A stretch of 64,000 bases of DNA from Hyphomicrobiales bacterium (GTDB taxonomy: Bacteria; Pseudomonadota; Alphaproteobacteria; Rhizobiales; Rhizobiaceae): contig UCKS01000053.1 of assembly GCA_900473045.1 (NCBI GenBank), forward strand, positions 91,929-155,928, written 5' to 3'. This document shows positions 51,666-62,379 of the stretch, piece after piece (within the stretch, counting starts at the first letter, position 1; the number at the start of each line of letters is the position of its first letter). The position numbers and the translations under genes were made by a program. The notes under the pieces are model-generated. The model did not search any database, was not told the origin of the DNA, and saw only the letters and a program-made list of their open reading frames with translations.

Positions 51666-52589
51666 TTACTCCGTACGAATGCGCGGATCGACGAGCCCGT
51701 AGGCAATGTCGACCAGGAGATTGACGCCGACGATCATCAGCGACAGGACGGTAATAACGGCTTGCAGGACAGGGTAGTCGCGGGCCGAGACCGCGTCGAA
51801 GGCAAGCGTGCCCATGCCCGGCCAGTTGAAGACACGTTCGACGACAACGATGCCGCCGAGAAGTCCGCCGAACTGCAGGCCGAAATAGGTGATGAGCGGA
51901 ATGGCGCAGTTGCGTAGCGCATGCTTGTAGAGCACCGTCGTTTCGCTCAGCCCCTTGGCGCGCGCCACCATGACATATTGCGACTGCAGGGTTTCCAGCA
52001 TGGACGTGCGCACCAGCCGGACATTGGTTGCCGTCAGGATGATGCCCATCGTCACCGCCGGCATGACATAGCTCGTCCATCCCGACATGCCGCTTGGCGG
52101 CAGCCAGCCGAGTGTCACTGCAAACAGAAGCACAAGCATGGTGGCGAGCCAGAAGTTCGGGAAGGAAAGACCGATCAGCGACAGGATGCGGATCGCCTGA
52201 TCGGCGCCCTTGCCCCTCGCCGTCGCGGCCTTGATGCCCAGCGGTATCGACAGCGCGATCGACACGAACATCGAGATGAAGGCGAGCAGCAGTGTGGCCG
52301 GCAGCGCATTGCCGATCAGCATCGAAACCGAAGTTCCCCCGGTAAAGCTGCGCCCGAAATCAAGCGTCACCATTCCCTTGAGGAAGTTCAGATATTGCAT
52401 AATGAACGGCTGGTCGGTTCCCAGCGATGCGCGGATGCGCATCAGGTCCTCTTCCGTCATGCTGCCACCGCCCTGAAACATCATCAGAGCAGGATCGCCG
52501 GTCAGCCGGATGGCAAAAGAGACCACCAGCGTGATGGCGAAGACAACGAAGATCGCCTGCAGCAATCGTTTGATAAGGAAACCGGCCAC
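51666..52589 (-). CDS. Peptide ABC transporter permease (DppB type)
   Basis: A 307-residue permease with six membrane segments. The GTG start at 52589 has AAGGATAA upstream. FLIKRLLQAIFVVFAITLVVS is the DppB first helix, and ARAKGLSETTVLYKHALRN is the EAA loop. The C-terminal DIAYGLVDPRIR is near-invariant in the family. Confidence 0.94.
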   Translation of the reverse strand: MAGFLIKRLLQAIFVVFAITLVVSFAIRLTGDPALMMFQGGGSMTEEDLMRIRASLGTDQPFIMQYLNFLKGMVTLDFGRSFTGGTSVSMLIGNALPATLLLAFISMFVSIALSIPLGIKAATARGKGADQAIRILSLIGLSFPNFWLATMLVLLFAVTLGWLPPSGMSGWTSYVMPAVTMGIILTATNVRLVRTSMLETLQSQYVMVARAKGLSETTVLYKHALRNCAIPLITYFGLQFGGLLGGIVVVERVFNWPGMGTLAFDAVSARDYPVLQAVITVLSLMIVGVNLLVDIAYGLVDPRIRTE

Positions 52590-52618
52590 GTTCGTTATCC
52601 TTGAAGGTAAGGGAAAAC

Positions 52619-52643
52619 GTGCCGCCCGCTAGCCGGGCGGCAC
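52619..52643 (-). terminator. Hairpin after the peptide-binding-protein gene
   Basis: GTGCCGCCCG (52619-52628) and CGGGCGGCAC (52634-52643) form perfect 10-bp arms around CTAGC. It sits between the binding-protein stop and the permease start, with no long U-run, and probably protects the upstream message. Confidence 0.6.
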
Positions 52644-52656
52644 AAAGGTCCGCAGA

Positions 52657-54192
52657 TTACTCGACGGTGACGTCGGTCAGCTTCAGGCGGTTGTCCGAAG
52701 GAGCAACAAAGCCCTTCACCCGCTTGCTGATGCCGTAGATGGCGTTGCTGTTGTAGAGCGGCAGTTCCAGCGCGCGATCGGCAGCATAGCGGCCGACCTC
52801 CTTGAGGATCTTGTCCCGCTCGGCGCGGTCGGTCAGCGGGCGCTGCGATTCCAGCAGCTTGTCCAGCGTCTCGTCCTTGTCGTAGGGGTTCCACTTTTCA
52901 CCGGAGTGATACATGGCATAGGCCGTGTTGTCGTAGTCGAACGTCCAGCCGCCCCATTTCTGCTGGAACATCGCGCCGGTCTTGCCCTGCGGAATGATGT
53001 CGTTGATCAGAACATTGGTCTCGTATGGCTTGATCGTCGCGGTAATGCCGACCATCTGCAGGTAGCTGGCGACGACCTGGGCAACCTCGTTCATTGTCGA
53101 GTCATTGCCGCGGATATCGATCTGCAGGGTTGCGCCCGGCTTGATGCCGGCTTCCGCGAGAAGCGCCTTGGCGCCTTCCGGATCATAGGCGACAGCCTTC
53201 AGGTCCGCATCGTAGCCGAAGGACAGCGCGCTCTGAAAGCTGACGATCTCGGAAGCCTGACCAGCAAGGATCGACTGAACGATCGTTGCGCGATCGACGG
53301 CCATGATGATCGCCTTGCGCACCTTGGGATCGGCAGTGATGCCGTCGCGCGTGTTGAAGCGTAGCGCATCGACCGTCGGTCCAGGAACGCTGACGATAGC
53401 AAGGTTCGCATCGCCTTCGATCACCGGGATCATGCCGATCGGAATGGTCGGCGGGATCACCAGATCGACTCGGCCGGCCTGAAGCTCGGCAACAGCCGTC
53501 GCGGGCTCGGTGATGAAGCGGTATTCCACTTCGGAGAGCTTCGGCGCACCGCCCCAGTAATCCGGGTTGGCTGCAAGCTTGATATCGACCTTGGGCGCAT
53601 AGGACACGAACTTGAACGCGCCTGTGCCGACAGGATTAAGGTTGAAATTGTCCTCGCCCTTTTCCTGGATGTATTTCGGCGGAACGATCATGGCGCCATA
53701 ACCAGCGAGCTTGGTCAGCAGCACCGGATCGGGGGTCTTCAGCTTCATATCGACGGTATAGTCGTCGATCACTTCAACGCTTTCGATGCTGGTGTAGTTG
53801 GAACGCTGCGGTCCCTTGGCGCCTTCGTCGCCGAGCAGGCGTTCGAAGGTAAATTTCACCGCCTGGGCATTGAAGGCTTCACCATCGTGGAACTTGACGT
53901 TCTGGCGCAGCTTGAAGCGGATCCGCTTACCCTCGTCCAGCTCCTCCCAGGACTCAGCAAGGCCCGGCACCAGCTTGAGATCAGAACCGCGATAGGTCAG
54001 TCCATCGAAGATATTGGTCGCTACGGCTGCCCACTGCACCAGGAAGGTGTCGATCGGATCCCAGCTGCCCGGGTCCTGCGGGCTGGAAATCGTCATCTTG
54101 CTGGCGGCGAAAGCCGGTCCGGCATAAAAAGCGGCGCCCGACAAGGCCAGTGCCATGAAGGTTGCTGTCAGTCCCCGTTTGATTGTTTGCAT
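52657..54192 (-). CDS. Peptide ABC transporter substrate-binding protein (DppA/SBP_bac_5)
   Basis: A 511-residue periplasmic protein. A signal peptide (about residues 1-29, AGPAFA cleavage) precedes MTISSPQDPGSWDP. SBP_bac_5 features are clear: GLAESWEELDEGKRIRFKLRQNVKFHDGEAF, and VRKAIIMAVDRATIVQSIL later. GAGAGGA lies upstream of the ATG. It lies between the fused ATPase gene and the permeases. The ligand is a peptide or related amide by family. Confidence 0.93.
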   Translation of the reverse strand: MQTIKRGLTATFMALALSGAAFYAGPAFAASKMTISSPQDPGSWDPIDTFLVQWAAVATNIFDGLTYRGSDLKLVPGLAESWEELDEGKRIRFKLRQNVKFHDGEAFNAQAVKFTFERLLGDEGAKGPQRSNYTSIESVEVIDDYTVDMKLKTPDPVLLTKLAGYGAMIVPPKYIQEKGEDNFNLNPVGTGAFKFVSYAPKVDIKLAANPDYWGGAPKLSEVEYRFITEPATAVAELQAGRVDLVIPPTIPIGMIPVIEGDANLAIVSVPGPTVDALRFNTRDGITADPKVRKAIIMAVDRATIVQSILAGQASEIVSFQSALSFGYDADLKAVAYDPEGAKALLAEAGIKPGATLQIDIRGNDSTMNEVAQVVASYLQMVGITATIKPYETNVLINDIIPQGKTGAMFQQKWGGWTFDYDNTAYAMYHSGEKWNPYDKDETLDKLLESQRPLTDRAERDKILKEVGRYAADRALELPLYNSNAIYGISKRVKGFVAPSDNRLKLTDVTVE

Positions 54193-54233
54193 GTCGCTGT
54201 TCCTCTCCAGTTGCTTGCAATTTTTCGCAGGTA

Positions 54234-56060
<1,827 letters not shown>

Positions 56061-56703
56061 GGTAGGGCCTCCGGCTTATCTTGCCATTGGGGTGAATGAA
56101 GCGGCAAGCTGCCGTGGTGAAACACGCATGATGACAGCACCGGCAAGCTGGAAAGAACCACCACCCGAAAGAACCCATCATAAGGACGTGCGGCAAACGC
56201 TACTGAATGTGAACAATCATGTCCAGAGTGTTGAGCAATAAATACATATCGCCCTACAGTTGGATGAACGATGTTGATTGATCGAAGTTTTCCTTGGTCT
56301 CCTTGCTCAATGCAATCCACGCGCCGACCCGGCATAAACAAGCCGCGCCAGTTCAATGGGAAAAAATGTGCAAGATCAAAGCAATGCGCCGCCGACACGT
56401 AGCAACTGGGCGGTGTGGGGGTTCCCGGTTAAACCGGCAATCCGAAGGGAGCCAAGAATTGCTGCTTTGGCGCAAGACGCTGTAGGAAGCGGACAGCGTG
56501 CCGGCCAGGGATGAGTTACCGCAGCAGTTCAGGCTTGCTACGCGCCTTATTGCAGCGATGGAAGTTCACGGCTCTGGACACACCCGACAGACCTGATGCC
56601 TATATGCCGGGTTTCGGCCTGGCTAAACGAACCATCCGTCCCACCCGAAAGAAAACGTATCGTTGCGTGTCTACGGTATGAATGACCGTTCGGAAGAACA
56701 GCC
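56061..56703. other. Intergenic region, about 640 bp, between peptide operon and M20 gene
   Basis: Contains the peptide-operon ribosome-binding site and presumably its promoter in the AT-richer block near 56200-56290. No hairpin terminator, RNA gene or supported ORF recognised. Confidence 0.5.
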
Positions 56704-57876
56704 TCAGGCGGGCGCCAGTTCCTGTTCCACCAGCGTCGTCCAGAACGCCACGCCCGGGCCGATCGCCTCATCGTTGAAATCATAGGCGGTGTTGTGGTGC
56801 AGGGCGCCGTCGACGGCCGGACCGTTGCCGAGCCAGACATAACAGCCCGGAGCCTCGCCGGCAAAATAGGCGAAATCGTCGCCCGCCGTCGAAGGCGGAA
56901 AAACGCTTCTGAGCTTGTCGCCAAAAACGCCAGCGGCAGCCTTCAGCGCACGCGCGGTGGCATCCACATGGTTGACAACAGGCGGAATACGGCGCTCGAA
57001 ACCATAATCGGCCCCAATGCCATACATCGCTGCGGTGCCATGGGCCAGACGGCCGATTTCGGTTTCCAGTTGATCGCGCACCTCCGGCGAATAAGCCCGC
57101 GCGGTTCCGCCAATCTCGACAATATCCGGAATGACATTGAGCGCCTGTGGATTGCCCGCCTGCACCGAACAGGCACTGACCACAGCCGGCTGCAGCGGAT
57201 CGACCACCCGTCCGACGATCGTCTGCAGCGCGGCAAGAAAGGTTCCGGCGGCCGTGATCGGGTCCTTGCCCAGATGCGGCTTGGCGCCATGTGTACCGGT
57301 CCCCCGAAACGTCACGCGCCAACTATCGGAGGAGGCGAGTTGCGGCCCGGCAACCACGGCCATCTCGTCAATATCGAGGCCGGGCATATTGTGCAGGCCG
57401 TAAACGGCATCGCAGGGAAACCGTTCAAACAGTCCGTCCTGGACCATGCGCCGTGCACCGCCACGGCCCTCTTCCGCCGGCTGGAAGATGAAATGCACAG
57501 TGCCGGAAAAGTTACGGGTCGCGGCCAGATAGCGTGCCGCACCCAGCAACAGGGTGGTATGACCATCATGGCCACAGGCATGCATCTTGCCGTCAACGGT
57601 GGACTTGTAGGGACGCTCCGCCGTTTCCGGCATTGCCAGTGCATCCATGTCGGCGCGAAGGCCGATGCTGCGGGTGCCATTGCCGATCTGCAACGTTCCA
57701 ACCACGCCGGTGCCGCCCAGTCCGCGTGTCACGGCCATCCCGGCCTTCTCCAATAGATCAGCAACGATAGCGCTGGTACGCTCTTCCTCGAAGCCAAGTT
57801 CGGGATGCGCGTGCAGATCGTGGCGCAACGCGGTGAGGAAAGGCAGGTCGGCAGTCAGAATTTCGGGCAGGCGCAT
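56704..57876 (-). CDS. M20 amidohydrolase (hippurate/IAA-amino-acid hydrolase type)
   Basis: A 390-residue zinc amidohydrolase. ATG 57876 has AAGGA upstream; ATG 57927 is in frame but adds a non-conserved leader. Motifs: LRHDLHAHPELGFEEERTS, LRADMDALAMPE, MHACGHDGHTTLLLGAA, FQPAEEGRGGA and the closing ALHHNTAYDFND. The family removes an acyl group from N-acyl amino acids. Located upstream of the peptide-importer operon on the same strand but 640 bp after it ends in transcription order, so it is probably independent. Confidence 0.9.
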   Translation of the reverse strand: MRLPEILTADLPFLTALRHDLHAHPELGFEEERTSAIVADLLEKAGMAVTRGLGGTGVVGTLQIGNGTRSIGLRADMDALAMPETAERPYKSTVDGKMHACGHDGHTTLLLGAARYLAATRNFSGTVHFIFQPAEEGRGGARRMVQDGLFERFPCDAVYGLHNMPGLDIDEMAVVAGPQLASSDSWRVTFRGTGTHGAKPHLGKDPITAAGTFLAALQTIVGRVVDPLQPAVVSACSVQAGNPQALNVIPDIVEIGGTARAYSPEVRDQLETEIGRLAHGTAAMYGIGADYGFERRIPPVVNHVDATARALKAAAGVFGDKLRSVFPPSTAGDDFAYFAGEAPGCYVWLGNGPAVDGALHHNTAYDFNDEAIGPGVAFWTTLVEQELAPA

Positions 57877-58014
57877 CGGCAGGCAATTCCTTGGATCGTG
57901 AGGGTCTGTTGTGTGTCGGGGCTCCACAGACTTCCCCTGGGCGTTCTTCCGGTATAGAGCAAAACCACGGAAAATCGAACACCTCCCTCACAGTTTGGCT
58001 TAAAGGAAGACGCC

Positions 58015-58710
58015 GTGCAGCCGCATGACTTCTGGCAGGACATCCATCCCGCAAACACATTCGATCCGGACAGAGCCCACAGGGATTTTTATCCGGCCAC
58101 CCTGCTGGACGGGCGTCAAATCCGCCTGCCGATCCGCCCGCTGTCCGATGGCACCCATGCCCTGGCGTCGCTGATCGTCAATCAGGCAAGCTTTGCGGTG
58201 CAGGATGTGCTGGCGTCGCAGCTTGCCGAAAAGCTGAAACCGTTCCAACCCGACGTCATTGCCGGCCTGCCGACACTCGGCCTGACGCTCGCCAGTGCCG
58301 TCGCCCGGGCGCTCGGTCACAGCCGTTATGTTCCGCTCGGAACCTCGCCAAAGTTCTGGTACCAGACTGATCTATCGGTGCCGATCTCCTCTATCACCAC
58401 GCCGGACCAGACAAAACGGCTCTATATCGATCCGCGCATGCTGCCACTTCTGGAAAAGCGCCGCGTCGTTCTCATCGATGACGTCATTTCCAGCGGCACG
58501 TCCATCGTTGCCGGCCTGTCCCTTCTCGCCATTGCCGGCGTCGAGCCCGTGGCCATCGGCGCCGCCATGCTGCAATCGCGCCGGTGGGTGGACCGGTTGA
58601 CGGCTTTGGACAGCCGCTGGCCGCAGAAAACCGCCGGGGTTTTTGCCACGCCGTTATTGTCGAAAATGCCAGATGGCAGCTGGAGCGCTCCCGGCACCCC
58701 TGCTGCATAG
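58015..58710 (+). CDS. Phosphoribosyltransferase (PRTase type I)
   Basis: A 231-residue protein starting at GTG 58015, with AAAGGA upstream. The PRPP-binding loop is VVLIDDVISSGTSI (residues 151-164), and PDVIAGLPTLGLTLASAVARALG precedes it as in adenine/xanthine-type PRTases. It lacks features I could use to pick one base. Purine salvage is plausible given the nucleoside operon elsewhere in the window, but it is a separate transcription unit. Confidence 0.88.
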   Translation: MQPHDFWQDIHPANTFDPDRAHRDFYPATLLDGRQIRLPIRPLSDGTHALASLIVNQASFAVQDVLASQLAEKLKPFQPDVIAGLPTLGLTLASAVARALGHSRYVPLGTSPKFWYQTDLSVPISSITTPDQTKRLYIDPRMLPLLEKRRVVLIDDVISSGTSIVAGLSLLAIAGVEPVAIGAAMLQSRRWVDRLTALDSRWPQKTAGVFATPLLSKMPDGSWSAPGTPAA

Positions 58711-59077
58711 GCCTTGCTTGACCGAGCCCGAAAATATCAGCCAGGTGTGAAACACAAGGCACTTCCCCAAAAGTTGTGAACATTGCGGATGGCATGATGG
58801 TTGTCGGCACTATTGTGTTACGCTCAAGGGGAAGAATTCGGAACGATCATCAAAGACGGTGATTCGGATCTGAGCGGGGTGCGTGATCACCGGTGCGCCC
58901 TTCGACAAGGATCCAGGATCCGTCGGTCCCGCCCAAATGGTGCGGCCCTCTTCGTTGTGAGATTCTCAGCAGTAACAATTATTTGAAGGAACTTTCGAGC
59001 GTAAGGAAACGTTCATCTCGTTGAGCGAGCCGATAGGCAGCGATCCCGTCTCAACGAACCGGCCGCGGGAGAGCATA
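58711..59077. other. Intergenic region upstream of the stress operon
   Basis: About 365 bp. A 61-codon ORF at 58801-58986 has no convincing ribosome-binding site or family and is not accepted. The last 90 nt carry the EcfG-like promoter and the ribosome-binding site of prkA. Confidence 0.55.
58988..59013 (+). promoter_or_regulatory. EcfG-type general stress promoter
   Basis: GGAAC (58988-58992), a 17-nt spacer and CGTT (59010-59013) match the alphaproteobacterial EcfG consensus GGAAC-N16/17-CGTT. The distance to ATG 59078 leaves a leader of about 55-60 nt. Confidence 0.7.
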
Positions 59078-61027
59078 ATGCAAAACACCCAGTCCGATGT
59101 CTTCGACCTTTTTTCGGAGATCTATACCAGCACAGCGCAGGAGGAGATCAGTCTCCAGGAGTATCTGTTCGCGTGCCGCGACGACAAAAGCATGTACGCC
59201 ACCGCACAGGAGCGCATGGTCGCCGCCATTGGAGAGCCAAACTTCGTAGAGACCAGCGCCGACGAGCGCCTCGGCCGGATTTTCTCCAACCGGACCATCA
59301 AGATCTATCCGGCATTCGCCGATTTCTACGGAATGGAAGATACGATCGAGCGGATCGTCGGATATTTCCGCTATGCCGCTCAGGGCCTCGAAGAACGCAA
59401 GCAGATCCTTTATCTGCTCGGACCGGTCGGCGGCGGCAAATCCTCGCTGGCTGAAAGGCTGAAGAAGTTGATGGAGCTGCGGCCGATCTACACATTGATG
59501 GTCGGCGGCCAGATCAGCCCGGTGTTTGAATCTCCCCTCGGCCTCTTCCACCCCGAACGCATGGCCGACCTTCTCGAAGATAAATACGGCATTGCCAGAC
59601 GCCGCCTGACCGGCATGATTTCGCCCTGGGCGACCAAGCGCCTTGACGAAGTCGGTGGCGACATTTCGAAATTCAGCGTCGTCAAGCTGATGCCATCTCG
59701 CCTGCGCCAGATCGGCATCGCCAAGACCGAACCCGGCGATGAAAACAATCAGGATGTCTCTTCGCTGGTCGGCAAAGTCGATATCCGCCAACTGGAAAAC
59801 TTCAGCCAGGCCGATCCCGACGCCTATTCCTACAGCGGCGGTCTGAACCGCACGACGCAAGGGCTCCTCGAATTTGTCGAGATGTTCAAGGCGCCGATCA
59901 AGGTCCTGCATCCGCTTTTGACCGCGACGCAGGAAGGCAATTACAACGGCACGGAAAACTTCGGCGCTTTCCCCTATCAGGGCATCGTCGTTGCCCACTC
60001 GAACGAATCCGAGTGGCTGCAGTTCAAGAACAACCGCAACAACGAGGCTTTCCTCGACCGCATCCTGGTGGTCAAGGTGCCCTACTGCCTGCGCGTCACC
60101 GAAGAGCGGCAGATCTACGACAAGCTGCTGCGCGAAAGCGAACTGGCCAAGAACCCCTGCGCGCCGGAGGTTCTGGAAAGCCTTAGCCGCTTCACCGTTT
60201 CGACACGGCTGACCCCGCATGAAAACTCGCCGCTTTATACCAAGATGCGGGTCTATGACGGCGAGAACCTGAAGGACGTCGATCCCAAGGCGAAATCCGT
60301 ACAGGAATATCGCGACGCTGCCGGTGTCGATGAGGGCATGAACGGCGTCAGCACCCGCTTCGCCTTCAAGGTGCTGTCGGAGACCTTCAACTACGACAGC
60401 AAGGAGATCGCCGCCGACCCGGTGCATCTGATGTATGTCATCGAGCAGGCGATCAAGCGCGAGCAATTCCCCAAGGAAACCGAGGCGGCCTATCTCAATT
60501 TCATCAAGTCGGAACTCGCCACCCGTTATGCCGAGTTCATCGGCCATGAAATCCAGAAGGCCTATCTGGAATCCTACAGCGAATACGGCCAGAACCTGTT
60601 CGACCGGTATATCGCCTATGCCGACGCCTGGCTCGAGGATCAGGACTTCAAGGATCCGGATACCGGGCAAAACCTCAACCGGACAATCCTCGATAATGAA
60701 TTGTCGCAAATCGAAAAACCGGCCGGCATCGCCAACCCGAAGGATTTTCGCAACGAGGTCGTCAAGTTCACCCTGCGGGCCCGCGCCAAGAACAACGGCC
60801 GCAATCCGTCCTGGATGAGCTATGAAAAGCTGCGCGAAGTCATCGAGAAAAAGATGTTCGGCCAGGTGGAGGATTTGCTGCCGGTCATCAGCTTTGGCTC
60901 CAAGAAGGACAGCGCCAGCGAAAAACAGCATGCCGAATTCGTCCATCGCATGATCGAGCGGGGATATACCGAGCGGCAGGTACGCAGGCTGGTGGAGTGG
61001 TACATGCGCGTCAACAAGGCGGGGTGA
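59078..61027 (+). CDS. prkA: PrkA-family serine protein kinase/AAA protein (YeaG)
   Basis: A 649-residue protein. ATG 59078 has GGGAGAG upstream; ATG 59021 is an unlikely earlier start. The AAA-like N-terminus has Walker A GPVGGGKSS (115-123), and the C-terminal third is the PrkA kinase-like domain (SGSVQEY-like region KSVQEYRDAAGVDEGMNG). In enterobacteria yeaG is stress-induced and forms an operon with yeaH; here yeaH and spoVR follow directly. Confidence 0.95.
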   Translation: MQNTQSDVFDLFSEIYTSTAQEEISLQEYLFACRDDKSMYATAQERMVAAIGEPNFVETSADERLGRIFSNRTIKIYPAFADFYGMEDTIERIVGYFRYAAQGLEERKQILYLLGPVGGGKSSLAERLKKLMELRPIYTLMVGGQISPVFESPLGLFHPERMADLLEDKYGIARRRLTGMISPWATKRLDEVGGDISKFSVVKLMPSRLRQIGIAKTEPGDENNQDVSSLVGKVDIRQLENFSQADPDAYSYSGGLNRTTQGLLEFVEMFKAPIKVLHPLLTATQEGNYNGTENFGAFPYQGIVVAHSNESEWLQFKNNRNNEAFLDRILVVKVPYCLRVTEERQIYDKLLRESELAKNPCAPEVLESLSRFTVSTRLTPHENSPLYTKMRVYDGENLKDVDPKAKSVQEYRDAAGVDEGMNGVSTRFAFKVLSETFNYDSKEIAADPVHLMYVIEQAIKREQFPKETEAAYLNFIKSELATRYAEFIGHEIQKAYLESYSEYGQNLFDRYIAYADAWLEDQDFKDPDTGQNLNRTILDNELSQIEKPAGIANPKDFRNEVVKFTLRARAKNNGRNPSWMSYEKLREVIEKKMFGQVEDLLPVISFGSKKDSASEKQHAEFVHRMIERGYTERQVRRLVEWYMRVNKAG

Positions 61028-61053
61028 GACATAGGGATGTCTAGGGGTAGCCA

Positions 61054-62367
61054 ATGCCGAATTTCATCGACCGTCGCCTCAACCCGAAGGACAAGAGCCT
61101 CGGGAATCGCCAGCGTTTCCTGAAGCGGGCCCGCGAGGAGCTAAAACGCTTCATCAAGGATCGCGTCAAGACCGACCGGATCGCCGACGTCGATTCGGGT
61201 CATGTGGTTCCCATGCCCGCGCGCGGTGCGAGCGAGCCGACATTCCAGCCGGCGCGCGGCAGCGGCGACCGGCAATATGTCCTGCCCGGCAACCGCGACT
61301 ACATGCCAGGTGATCGCATCGACAAACCACAGGGCGGCGGCGGCTCTGGTTCCGCTGCCGGAAAAGGCGAGAACGAGGACGATTTCCAGTTCCTGTTGTC
61401 GCGCGAGGAAGTGCTCGAACTGTTTTTCGAGGATCTCGAGCTTCCCGACATGATCAAGCTCAGCCTGAAGGAAGCGGTTGCCTTCAAACCGCGCCGTGCG
61501 GGTTTTGCAACAAGTGGCTCTCCGACAAATATCAATGTCAGCCGCACCATGCGCAACAGCTATGGCCGCCGCATCGCCTTGCAGCGTCCCAAGCGGAAGA
61601 CATTGGAAGCATTGGCGCAGGAAATCGAAGATCTCGCGACAGAACCGGATCCCGGCCTTGTCCAGCGCCAGCAATTGGCCGCCCTGCGCGCGCAACTCGA
61701 TCTGCTCGAACGCCGCCGCCGCCGCATCCCCTATGTCGATCCCGTCGATATCCGCTTCAACCGGTTCGAGCGCCAGCCGCTGCCCAATGCCAATGCGGTG
61801 ATGTTCTGCCTGATGGATGTCTCCAGCTCGATGGGTGAGCGGGAAAAGGACCTTGCCAAGCGCTTCTTCGTGCTGCTGCATCTCTTCCTGAAACGCCGCT
61901 ACGACCGGATTGATATCGTCTTCATCCGCCACACCGACGAGGCCGGCGAAGTCGATGAAAATACCTTCTTCTACAGCACCCAGAGTGGCGGCACGGTGGT
62001 CTCCACGGCGCTGGAGGAGATGCTGCGCGTCATTCAGAACCGCTACCCCGCAAAGGAATGGAACATCTATGCCGCCCAGGCATCCGACGGCGACAATGCG
62101 TCCCGCGATTCGGAACGCTGCGCCTCGCTTCTGACATCCGAGCTGATGCGGCTTTGCCAGTATTACGCCTATGTCGAAATCATCGACGAGCGCGAGAGCG
62201 AAATCTTCGGCTCGACCGACAACGGCACTTCGCTCTGGCGCGCCTACCGTACTGTCGATGGCGAATGGCCGAATTTCCAGATGACCCGGATCGCCCGGCC
62301 GTCCGATATCTACCCTGTCTTCCGAAAGCTCTTCGCCAGGCAGCCAACCCTGCAATTTCGCAGCTGA
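61054..62367 (+). CDS. yeaH: YeaH/YhbH family protein (UPF0229, VWA-like)
   Basis: A 437-residue protein. The N-terminal NFIDRRLNPKDKSLGNRQRF is the family signature. A glycine-rich linker (GGGGSGSAAGKG) follows at about residue 90, and a VWA-like domain begins at LMDVSSSMGEREKDLAKRFF with a MIDAS DxSxS (Asp255, Ser257, Ser259). It lies 26 nt after prkA. Function is poorly known; linked to stress and sporulation-type kinases in other bacteria. Confidence 0.94.
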   Translation: MPNFIDRRLNPKDKSLGNRQRFLKRAREELKRFIKDRVKTDRIADVDSGHVVPMPARGASEPTFQPARGSGDRQYVLPGNRDYMPGDRIDKPQGGGGSGSAAGKGENEDDFQFLLSREEVLELFFEDLELPDMIKLSLKEAVAFKPRRAGFATSGSPTNINVSRTMRNSYGRRIALQRPKRKTLEALAQEIEDLATEPDPGLVQRQQLAALRAQLDLLERRRRRIPYVDPVDIRFNRFERQPLPNANAVMFCLMDVSSSMGEREKDLAKRFFVLLHLFLKRRYDRIDIVFIRHTDEAGEVDENTFFYSTQSGGTVVSTALEEMLRVIQNRYPAKEWNIYAAQASDGDNASRDSERCASLLTSELMRLCQYYAYVEIIDERESEIFGSTDNGTSLWRAYRTVDGEWPNFQMTRIARPSDIYPVFRKLFARQPTLQFRS

Positions 62368-62379
62368 ACGGAACCCGGC

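Noticed and set aside
56547..56924. 125-codon minus-strand ORF at the end of the M20 gene
   Set aside because: It overlaps the M20 gene in another frame and has no recognisable motif.
58801..58986. 61-codon ORF upstream of prkA
   Set aside because: No convincing ribosome-binding site or family, and it runs up to the EcfG promoter.
59051..61054. 667-codon ORF antisense to prkA
   Set aside because: A shadow of the GC-rich prkA gene; no family motifs, and the sense frame has clear domains.
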